From: Rubrobacteraceae bacterium
GTDB taxonomy: Bacteria; Actinomycetota; Rubrobacteria; Rubrobacterales; Rubrobacteraceae
DNA length: 8,037 bases
Direction of reading: 5' to 3'
Assembly: GCA_029240775.1 (NCBI GenBank)
Contig: JARDZQ010000053.1
Location: forward strand, 1-8,037
Numbering within the stretch: position 1 is the stretch's first letter; every line of letters begins with the position of its first letter. The notes beneath the pieces were generated by a model. The model did not search any database. It saw only the letters and a list, made by a program, of their open reading frames with translations, and was not told where the DNA came from. Below are positions 1 to 5,732 of this stretch, piece after piece. The position numbers and the translations under genes are program-made.

Positions 1-732
1 GCCGCCGTGGTCCTGACCGACTACGTGCCCCACGCTATCGGGGTGCCCCCGAACCTGGACCTTTACGTCGTCGCCGATGAAGCGGCAGCGGAGGTGGTCG
101 TGAAACTCGGAGTGCCGGAGAAGAAGATACACCCGACCGGCATCCCAATTGACCCTGCCTTCGAGGCTCCCGCCGACCCGGGTGGCGTTCGACGGGACCT
201 GCTGAAGCTCGAGGATGACGACCTCCCCGTCGTGCTCGTGATGGGCGGTGGGCTCGGCGGCGGAGACCTCGAGAGAGCTGTGTCGCTCCTCCTCGAGACC
301 AGCGCAGCTATGCACCTCGTCGTGCTCTGCGGTTCGAACGAGCGTTCTCGCGAGCGTTTGGAGAAGCTTGCAGCGAAGGAGGGGTATTCAGCAACCTTCC
401 TCGCTTTCACCGATCGCGTGCGGGACCTTATGGCGGGGGCTACGGCGCTCGTCACCAAACCGGGAGGCATGAGCTGCACGGAGGCACTGGCCACGGGCCT
501 GCCTCAGGTGCTGTACCATCCGATCCCCGGTCAAGAGGAAGACAATGCCGCGGCCATGGCACGCTACGGCGCAGGAGTAGTCGTCAAGACGACCGATGAG
601 ATTTTGGGCGAGACGCTAAGTATCTTGGGCAGTCTTGACCACCGACGCCGGATGGTCGAAGCGGCCAGGGCCGCCCATCGCCCGCACTCCGCCAGAGCGG
701 CCGCCGAGATAATACTGGGCGGGTTGTCGTGA
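1..732 (+). CDS. Glycosyltransferase of the MurG/UgtP/MGDG-synthase type, C-terminal part (5' end outside window)
   Basis: The frame is open from base 1 to the TGA at 730-732, so this is the last 243 residues of a protein that normally has about 370-400. It begins inside the N-terminal Rossmann half (VLTDYVPH, then DLYVVADE). Next comes the linker VTGIP-like IHPTGIPIDPAF and the C-terminal nucleotide-sugar-binding domain: the glycine-rich strand VLVMGGGLGGG, the strand LVVLCGSN, and the donor-site block TKPGGMSCTEAL (from base 454) followed by PIPGQEEDNA. That last block is typical of MurG and the processive diacylglycerol glycosyltransferases. The TDYxxH and TGIP patterns favour the UgtP/MGDG-synthase branch over MurG. 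The family transfers glucose or galactose from UDP-sugar to diacylglycerol at the inner membrane face; the exact donor and acceptor cannot be read here. The downstream deacetylase overlaps its stop, indicating an operon. Confidence 0.93.
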   Translation, partial: AAVVLTDYVPHAIGVPPNLDLYVVADEAAAEVVVKLGVPEKKIHPTGIPIDPAFEAPADPGGVRRDLLKLEDDDLPVVLVMGGGLGGGDLERAVSLLLETSAAMHLVVLCGSNERSRERLEKLAAKEGYSATFLAFTDRVRDLMAGATALVTKPGGMSCTEALATGLPQVLYHPIPGQEEDNAAAMARYGAGVVVKTTDEILGETLSILGSLDHRRRMVEAARAAHRPHSARAAAEIILGGLS

Positions 733-1562
733 GGCACCCACGAACTCACGCTTGGCAGGCCGCCGCGGGCATCGTCGCCGGCGGTGCCGCCCTGGCGGGG
801 GTTAGGACGGCAGCCGGTCGTCCGGTACTTTCTGCACCTACCCTGGCGGCGGCCGGGGCCGGGACGGTGGCTGGCGGGATCATGGTCTACGAGTGGCTAA
901 CGCCCCGATCCTGGCTCTACGGACCCGTGTTTTGGCACGCTCGCACGCAGGAACGAGTGGTCGCCCTGACCTTCGACGACGGTCCGTGCCACCCATACAC
1001 GGAACAGCTACTCGAGATCCTTGCCCGCGAGGGAGTAAGGGCGACCTTCTTCCAGATCGGGAACAACGTCCGTCGCGAACCGAACCTCGCCGCCGAGGTC
1101 GCCTCCCGGAACGTCGTTGCCAACCACACCTACGATCACCCGCACCTCGTCTGGAGTCGTCCTGGCACGGTCAGGGAACAGTTGCAGCGTGGCCAGGAAG
1201 CCATCCACGACGCAACGGGCACCCTCCCCCACCTGTTCCGCGTCCCGCACGGCTGGTACGGGCCACAAGTCATCTCGACCGCCGAAGAACTCGGCTTCCG
1301 GTGCGTTGGCTGGTCGGTGATGGCGTGGGACTGGGACCGTCAGCCGTCGGACGTCATCGAGCGTCGCATCCTGCACGGTCTTCGCCCCGGCGGCGTCTCG
1401 CTGCTGCACGACGGTCAGGACACCGACGCCTTCCCGAAGGCCGACCGTTCCCACACCGTAGCCGCGGTTCCGCACATCATCCACACCCTCAAGGCAAACG
1501 GCTTCGGCTTCGCTACGCTCCCGGAGTTGATGGACCTCGACGCCCAGGATAGCCGACCGTAA
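729..1562 (+). CDS. Membrane-anchored polysaccharide deacetylase (NodB domain, carbohydrate esterase family 4)
   Basis: A 277-residue protein. Its GTG start overlaps the preceding stop as GTGA, implying translational coupling with the glycosyltransferase. Residues 11-25 and about 35-56 are Ala/Gly-rich and hydrophobic, consistent with one or two membrane anchors placing the catalytic domain outside the cell. All NodB motifs are visible: TFDDGP at 81-86 (catalytic Asp and metal Asp), HTYDH at 133-137 (metal His133 and His137), RVPHGW at 171-176, the Asp/Trp motif AWDWD around 199-203, and LLHDG at 225-229 (catalytic His227). The family removes N- or O-acetyl groups from sugars in peptidoglycan, chitin-like or other surface polymers. 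Coupling to a lipid glycosyltransferase could mean it modifies a glycolipid or wall glycan, but the substrate is not determined. Its 3' end overlaps the convergent GH2 gene by 50 bp. Confidence 0.95.
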   Translation: MRHPRTHAWQAAAGIVAGGAALAGVRTAAGRPVLSAPTLAAAGAGTVAGGIMVYEWLTPRSWLYGPVFWHARTQERVVALTFDDGPCHPYTEQLLEILAREGVRATFFQIGNNVRREPNLAAEVASRNVVANHTYDHPHLVWSRPGTVREQLQRGQEAIHDATGTLPHLFRVPHGWYGPQVISTAEELGFRCVGWSVMAWDWDRQPSDVIERRILHGLRPGGVSLLHDGQDTDAFPKADRSHTVAAVPHIIHTLKANGFGFATLPELMDLDAQDSRP

Positions 1563-3477
1563 ACTCGTATTCGTTGCCCACCTTCACCCCTTCCCCGAAA
1601 AGGCGCATCCGGAGCAGGGCAAGACCCGAAGCCGGGAGCGTGGCCACAACCGTCCCGACCTTCAGAACCGAATCAGCCGGTATCACCGTCTGCCCCTCGC
1701 CGCGGGCTATGCTGGATCCTCCCAGCAGCAGCTCCCAGCTCCACCTCGTCGCACCCAGCCCTCGTACCAGGTCGTTCACGACGAACAGCGGCAGGAAGAG
1801 CCTAGTGCCTACCTCGTAGATTTCTCGAGGGTACTCCGCGCAGACCAAGACGGGGTTCATGACCGTCTTTAGGGTCTCGTATGCAGTCTTCGGTCGTCGC
1901 CTCCAGTCAACGACGGACCAGGAGATGGCCGGCGCTGGGTCGTTGAGCATAAAAGCGAACGTTCCCCCTGTCGGGTGGTACTTGCGGCGGCGGAACAGTT
2001 CCGTGGCGTGCTTGAGCACCTCGGCCTGATAGTTTTGCGTCCTTCGGACGAAGGCCGTCCGATCCCCTTCCCAGGGCACGTAGCGCAACATCCGCCGCGC
2101 CTGCAGGCGGTAGTTCAGAGAGAGGCTCGCCCAATCCGGAGCCTGCCCAGGTGGCCAGATCTCCCGTAGCGACTCCGAATTGGGTAGGGCCTGGGCCCCG
2201 TATTCCGTGGGCAACCGCGAGAGGCCAGGAAAGAACTTCACGGCCCGCTCCAGGTCCCTGAAGCGCCCGTAGTACCACCCGAAGTACAGGTGGTTCGTCG
2301 TTAGAGGATGGCCTGCCGCGTCTATTACAGGGCGGGATTCATCCTCCCTCTGGATCGCGCGTACGACCGCGGGGTCCAGGACCCGCCGCTGCCACAGCGC
2401 CCAGCGCGGCGAGAGCACCTCGGCAGCGGTGCGTAAGAGGTTCGGCAGGCTCCATTTCTCGGGTGGCACTACGTAGAAGGGCTCGTCGTGGGCCAGGTAG
2501 ATCGCGACCGAAGGATGGCTGCGCAGGTCCCTGGCCATCTCCCCGGCTTGCGTGACGGCGGGTCCAAGGACGCTTCGCCTATGGGTCCACTGCAAGGGAA
2601 AGTCCTGGAAGACGAGTAGCCCAAGCTCGTCGCAAGCTTCGTAGAAGGCATTTTCCGCCACGTGGGCATGGACCCTAACCGCGTTCATGCCGGCGTCGCG
2701 CACCAGGGAGGCATCAGCACGCAAGCGCTGCTTCGAGGCCCTAGCCGGGTAAGCGTCGGTGGGAACGTAGTTGATGCCACGCGCAAAGAGGCGCTCCCCG
2801 TTGAGGTATACCTTCCAGTCGCGCAACTCTACACTGCGCGCGCCGAAGCGTACGGAATCGTCGACCTCGCCGCAGCCGAGGGTCAGCTCGTACAGGTGCT
2901 GCTCCCCCCTGTCACACACCCACCAGGGACGGATCTGCGGCACGTAGAACCCCACCTCCAAGCGGTTGGTGCCCGCCTCGACGCGCACCGCACGCTCGAG
3001 CTCGACGCTCGGGGCCTCGAAACCCAACGGTCGTACCAGCCCCGTCAGCCTGGTCATCATGCCTCGGCGGGCGCGGAGTTCGACGTACGCACGTCCGAAC
3101 CCCGAACCGTCGGCCGTCGCGCCAAGAGAAGTGATGCGCACGTTCCCGCTCGATAGGAGGTCCACACCCCTGAAGATGCCGCCCGGGTTTATGTGGGGCC
3201 CCAACCCGTCCCACCGAGCCCACACCCCCCCAACGGTCTCCCGCTCGTTTTCCGCAGGCTCCTCTGGGCTGTTGACCTCTACCAATAGCTCGTTCTCGGC
3301 GTGTTCCGCGAGAACGTCGGTAACGTCGAACTCGAAGGCAGCGAAGTATCCTCGATGGTCGCCCAGGTGCCTGCCGTTCAGCCAGACGCGTGCCGAGTAG
3401 TAGACCCCACCGAACCGCAGACACACCATCTCGTTGCGGGCGGGTGGTCGCCGCGCGAACCTGCAACGGTACAACAC
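1513..3477 (-). CDS. Glycoside hydrolase family 2 protein (beta-mannosidase/beta-glucuronidase-like), apparent 5' frameshift
   Basis: From the first in-frame start codon (GTG, 3477) the frame encodes 654 residues. The order is GH2 sugar-binding jelly roll (about 1-110, with RFGGVYYSARVWLNG and FDVTD), Ig-like domain (about 111-215), TIM barrel from LNGERLFARGINY (225-237) to about 480, then C-terminal beta domains. The acid/base Glu is E332 in HPSVAIYLAHDEP, where Asp331 stands in for the usual Asn of the NE pair. The likely nucleophile is E425 in PTEYGAQALP, resembling the SEFG motif of beta-mannosidase-type GH2 enzymes. The GTG at 3477 cannot be the natural N terminus: conserved sequence (VPGHWQL, PYEGLVLYR) continues upstream in the same frame without any ATG, GTG or TTG (see 3478-3749). 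No signal peptide is visible, so it probably acts in the cytoplasm on beta-linked sugars; the sugar specificity is open. The end overlaps the deacetylase gene. Confidence 0.9.
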   Translation of the reverse strand: MLYRCRFARRPPARNEMVCLRFGGVYYSARVWLNGRHLGDHRGYFAAFEFDVTDVLAEHAENELLVEVNSPEEPAENERETVGGVWARWDGLGPHINPGGIFRGVDLLSSGNVRITSLGATADGSGFGRAYVELRARRGMMTRLTGLVRPLGFEAPSVELERAVRVEAGTNRLEVGFYVPQIRPWWVCDRGEQHLYELTLGCGEVDDSVRFGARSVELRDWKVYLNGERLFARGINYVPTDAYPARASKQRLRADASLVRDAGMNAVRVHAHVAENAFYEACDELGLLVFQDFPLQWTHRRSVLGPAVTQAGEMARDLRSHPSVAIYLAHDEPFYVVPPEKWSLPNLLRTAAEVLSPRWALWQRRVLDPAVVRAIQREDESRPVIDAAGHPLTTNHLYFGWYYGRFRDLERAVKFFPGLSRLPTEYGAQALPNSESLREIWPPGQAPDWASLSLNYRLQARRMLRYVPWEGDRTAFVRRTQNYQAEVLKHATELFRRRKYHPTGGTFAFMLNDPAPAISWSVVDWRRRPKTAYETLKTVMNPVLVCAEYPREIYEVGTRLFLPLFVVNDLVRGLGATRWSWELLLGGSSIARGEGQTVIPADSVLKVGTVVATLPASGLALLRMRLFGEGVKVGNEYEFTVGYPGRRGPSTPGA

Positions 3478-3749
3478 GAGCCCCTCGTACGGCCCGAAGG
3501 CGTCTTCGAGCTGCCAATGCCCGGGAACCCGAATAGGAGACCAGGCGCGCCTTATTCTCTCTGCTTCGGCCGCGTGCGCAAGCGGAACGGCGATAGGTAC
3601 GGCTTCCCAATTTTCAAGGGCCTGCCCTGGACCACGAGAAGTCAGCGCATATCTCCCGCGAGGCGTAAGACACCAACCGGTTGCCCCTCCACGACCATGC
3701 CCAAACGGGTCGCGGCCTCGCTTTGGAGCGCGTGGTCACAACTCTTCAT
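3478..3749 (-). pseudogene. 5' part of the GH2 gene, split by a -1 frameshift between 3735 and 3642
   Basis: The GH2 frame stays open back to a TGA at 3736-3738. It encodes the sugar-binding-domain start (LENWEAVPIAVP, then RVPGHWQL at 3531-3508 and PYEGLVLYR) but has no ATG, GTG or TTG. An ATG at 3749 lies in another frame, with GGAG 11 nt upstream. It encodes 35 residues (MKSCDHALQSEAA, LGMVVEGQPVGVL) and then a TGA at 3642-3644. In the overlap the ATG frame has the more G/C-ending codons near its start, as expected if it is the true reading frame there. Moving back one base anywhere in 3735-3642 would join the two into about 745 residues, a sensible GH2 length. This could be a sequencing or assembly error, a real inactivating deletion or, less likely, programmed slippage. 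Confidence 0.7.
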
Positions 3750-3778
3750 GAGTGCTAATTCTCCGAGAACTCGTCGGC

Positions 3779-3807
3779 ATCGTGCAAGTTGGTCCGTGCC
3801 ACGTCAA
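3779..3807 (-). promoter_or_regulatory. Candidate sigma-70-type promoter for the GH2 gene
   Basis: On the minus strand TTGACG (3807-3802) is followed after exactly 17 nt by CACGAT (3784-3779). The -35 box matches five of six consensus positions; the -10 box is weak. The start of transcription would fall near 3772, leaving a leader of about 22 nt that contains the GGAG ribosome-binding site before the ATG at 3749. This position also supports 3749, not 3477, as the real gene start. It is pattern matching only. Confidence 0.35.
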
Positions 3808-3955
3808 TATCAGCCTTACTCTGAGATACCGCCGTCACGGCCCTTTCCCGTCGACCAAGCTATTCTCGGGCGCTGGTCGCGAGCCCATAACGGTTCTCCG
3901 TACCCTGTCCTGCTGTGCGAGAATGGCGGCCTAGGTCGGGCAACGTGTGCGAGTC

Positions 3956-3960
3956 GGGGA
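3956..3960 (+). promoter_or_regulatory. Ribosome-binding site that decides the GT4 start
   Basis: GGGGA lies 7 nt before the GTG at 3968. It is inside the coding sequence if the alternative GTG at 3947 is used, so it favours 3968. The family's usual N-terminal sequence also begins there. Confidence 0.5.
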
Positions 3961-3967
3961 CGGTAAC

Positions 3968-5524
3968 GTGAAGCTGCTCATGACGCACGGGTACATGCTC
4001 TCGGACACCGGCAGCAACGTCTACGTCCAGAACCTCTGCCGCGCCCTGGTGCGCAAAGGCCACGAAGTGTACCTCCTGTGTCAGGAGCCGGCGCCCCTCT
4101 CCTACGACTTCGTGGGCGAATTCGGGGTGGTGGACGGGGACCGAATCGACAAGCTGGGCGAACAAGAGACCCCGTACCCGGGGCGCTGTGTCCTCTACCG
4201 GCCGCAGATAGGCGGGCTCCTCCCGGTCTACGTCTACGACGACTATCCCGGCTGGCGGGTCGAGACCTTCTTGGATCTCACGGACGAGGAGCTCGAGAAC
4301 TACCTCGGGAAGAACACCGCCGCGGTTCGGACGGTGCTCGAAGCGGTCGGGGCCGAGTCGGTAGTCACGCATCATGCCGTGCCTGGCCCCCTAATCGCGC
4401 ACCGCGCCATCGAAGGCACCAACGTTCCCTACACTAGTATCGTCCACGGCAGCGCCCTGCAGTACGTCGCCCGCAAAAGCGAGAAGTACATGCGTCTCAC
4501 CCGCGAGGGGCTCGAGGGAGCGAAGAACATCGTCGCTCTCTCCTCCGACAGCGCGGGCACCGTTGCCGAGGACCTCCCCGACCTGGCGACCAGGATCTCT
4601 GCCCTCCCGGGCGGCGTGGATACCGCGCTCTTCCGGCCGGAGGCCATGGATCTCCGTTTCCTGGATCGCCTGAACGGCGGCTCTGGTCGCGGTCCCGACC
4701 AGCGAGCAGCTCTGAACGAGGCATTGGAGGCTTCCACGAACGTCGACGAACTGTTGGGAGATATCCGCAAGGTCGCCGGCTCCTACGAGGCCCGCTCGCA
4801 CGACCGGGACGCCGGCGAACGACTTGAAGGTTTTCTCGCCGCCAACTCTCCACTGGTGGTGTACGTGGGCAAGCTCATCCACTCCAAGGGCGTCCACAGC
4901 CTCCTCTCGGCCTTTGCTCGAATAAGACGCGAGACAGATGCCCGCCTCCTCGTCGTCGGCTTCGGGACCTTCCGCGAAGGTCTGGAGGCCCTCACCCATG
5001 CCTTGAGCACGGGTGCCGAGAAGACGGTCGAACGGCTGGCTGAGCTGGGCAAGCTGCTCGAAGGAGGACCTGCGGGGCCGCTCGAGCACTTCGAGGTATC
5101 CAGAGAGCTGCTAAACGACGCGGTCGGGATGGAAGATGGCGTGGAGTTTATCGGCCCGCTTCGCCACGAGGAACTGGCAAAGCTCCTGCCGAGGGCCGAA
5201 GTCGGGGTTGTGCCCTCGATCTTCCCGGAGACCTTCGGGCTAGTGGCCGCGGAGTTCGCGGCGAGCGGCGTCGTCCCGTTCGTTGCCGACCACTCGGGCC
5301 TCAGGGAGGCAGGGGAGATCGTCGGAAGAGGATTGCCGTTCGATCTCCACGTTGATGTGAACGGATTCGAGAAGAATCTCGCCCACGCCTTGGCGGATTA
5401 CCTGAGCCTGCCAGAGAGCGAGCGGCGGAGGTGCTCGAGCACTGTACGGCCCAACAGCGTCGAACACCTAAGGTGGGATAAGCTGGCAAAGCATCTCGTG
5501 GCCCTCACCGGGAGATCCCAATAG
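3968..5524 (+). CDS. GT-B glycosyltransferase, family 4 (group 1) type, with two long inserts
   Basis: A 518-residue cytoplasmic enzyme. I chose the GTG at 3968 over the in-frame GTG at 3947 because VKLLMTHGYMLSDTGS is where this family's N terminus begins (first strand plus Gly-rich loop), and GGGGA sits 7 nt upstream. The N-terminal acceptor domain runs to about 210, with THHAVPG (134-140) and IVHGSALQYV (158-167). LPGGVDTALFRPE (213-225) is the hinge signature, VVYVGKLIHSKG (297-308) opens the donor domain, and VEFIGPLRHEEL (392-403) is followed by PSIFPETFGLVAAE. Glu421 and Glu429 there form the EX7E motif that binds the nucleotide sugar. The protein exceeds the usual 370-420 residues because of polar inserts at about 226-292 and 341-385. 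The family transfers an activated sugar with retention of configuration; donor and acceptor are unknown. Its divergent GH2 neighbour suggests glycan or glycolipid metabolism. Confidence 0.95.
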   Translation: MKLLMTHGYMLSDTGSNVYVQNLCRALVRKGHEVYLLCQEPAPLSYDFVGEFGVVDGDRIDKLGEQETPYPGRCVLYRPQIGGLLPVYVYDDYPGWRVETFLDLTDEELENYLGKNTAAVRTVLEAVGAESVVTHHAVPGPLIAHRAIEGTNVPYTSIVHGSALQYVARKSEKYMRLTREGLEGAKNIVALSSDSAGTVAEDLPDLATRISALPGGVDTALFRPEAMDLRFLDRLNGGSGRGPDQRAALNEALEASTNVDELLGDIRKVAGSYEARSHDRDAGERLEGFLAANSPLVVYVGKLIHSKGVHSLLSAFARIRRETDARLLVVGFGTFREGLEALTHALSTGAEKTVERLAELGKLLEGGPAGPLEHFEVSRELLNDAVGMEDGVEFIGPLRHEELAKLLPRAEVGVVPSIFPETFGLVAAEFAASGVVPFVADHSGLREAGEIVGRGLPFDLHVDVNGFEKNLAHALADYLSLPESERRRCSSTVRPNSVEHLRWDKLAKHLVALTGRSQ

Positions 5525-5678
5525 GAACGCCAAGAGCTGTTTGAGCTGCGAGCAGGAGTGAGCAAGCGATCAGGGCTAATGAGGAGGCAACGAAGATCAC
5601 TCCTTGCAGTAGCCGTAGGAGTGGGCTCGCAGCCAGGCTACCACTTCTGATGAAGGAGATTGCCAATGGGTCGAGCAT
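5505..5678 (-). CDS. Possible small single-pass membrane protein (57 residues), unrecognised and doubtful
   Basis: An ATG at 5678 opens a frame to the TGA at 5505-5507, 54 bp downstream of the DedA stop on the same strand and overlapping the last 20 bp of the GT4 gene. The product starts MLDPLAISFIRSGS and has one continuous hydrophobic stretch at about residues 26-53 (QGVIFVASSLALIA onward), a credible transmembrane helix. Against it: there is no good ribosome-binding site, third codon positions are only a little over half G/C (much lower than in the neighbouring genes), and the frame covers a region of inverted repeats. I do not recognise the protein. A chance frame is the more likely explanation. 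Confidence 0.2.
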   Translation of the reverse strand: MLDPLAISFIRSGSLAASPLLRLLQGVIFVASSLALIACSLLLAAQTALGVPIGISR

Positions 5679-5732
5679 ACAGCCACGTGCCGCGGAGGTC
5701 GAATTGAGGTACTACGCAAGTCCTTGGGCACA
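5525..5732. other. Convergent intergenic spacer between the GT4 and DedA genes
   Basis: This 208-bp stretch lies between two gene 3' ends, where terminators are expected. It holds the repeat element at 5545-5633 but no GC-rich hairpin followed by a T run on either strand, so no ordinary intrinsic terminator is called. A 57-codon hydrophobic frame crosses most of it on the minus strand (5505-5678). Base composition is somewhat less GC-rich than the flanking genes. Confidence 0.6.
5545..5633. repeat. Nested inverted repeats with mutually exclusive hairpins (possible structured RNA or repeat element)
   Basis: A perfect 9-bp inverted repeat (GCTGCGAGC at 5545-5553, GCTCGCAGC at 5625-5633) encloses a perfect 8-bp one (AGGAGTGA at 5554-5561, TCACTCCT at 5597-5604). 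Their left arms are contiguous, giving 17 nt of uninterrupted pairing on the 5' side. AGGAGTGGGC at 5617-5626 is a near-identical direct repeat of AGGAGTGAGC at 5554-5563. Segment 5597-5604 can therefore pair either with 5554-5561 or with 5617-5624 (seven Watson-Crick pairs and one G-U, 12-nt loop). GGCTA (5574-5578) can also pair with TAGCC (5610-5614), as a pseudoknot. I cannot match it to a known riboswitch or ribozyme class. Confidence 0.5.

Larger units (their letters stand above)
3750..3967. other. Divergent intergenic spacer between the GH2 and GT4 genes
   Basis: These 218 bp separate the two outward-facing gene starts and should hold both promoters. A plausible minus-strand promoter is listed separately. 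I found no convincing plus-strand promoter: TATTCT at 3861-3866 could be a -10 box but has no acceptable -35 partner at 16-18 nt. No open reading frame, tRNA or clear operator palindrome was seen. Confidence 0.6.

Noticed and set aside
2912..3610. A 232-codon minus-strand open frame in another phase over the GH2 N-terminal domain
   Set aside because: Arg/Gly-rich shadow of the GH2 frame with no family features. It does not supply the missing GH2 N terminus.
3750..3758. GAGTGCTAA, identical to one arm of the CIRCE heat-shock operator
   Set aside because: The partner arm TTAGCACTC is absent at the required 9-nt spacing on either side, so it is a chance half-site.
3861..3866. TATTCT as the -10 box of a GT4 promoter
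   Set aside because: The bases 16-18 nt upstream are CG-rich and do not resemble a -35 box.
3301..3966. A 221-codon plus-strand open frame across the GH2 5' region and the divergent spacer
   Set aside because: It is antisense to recognisable GH2 sequence, rich in Arg/Pro/Ser as expected from a shadow frame, and shows no domain.
4391..5089. A 232-codon frame antisense to the GT4 gene
   Set aside because: The GT4 frame has clear family motifs throughout, and the antisense frame has none and no ribosome-binding site.
5576..5595. CTAATGAG followed by CGAAG, resembling a hammerhead ribozyme core
   Set aside because: The invariant G of CUGAUGA is A here, the segment between has no convincing stem II, and no cleavage site with flanking helices was found.
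5579..5650. A 23-codon plus-strand frame starting MRRQRRSLLAVAVG that looks like the start of a signal peptide
   Set aside because: Very short, weak ribosome-binding site, inside the inverted-repeat element, and nothing recognisable follows.
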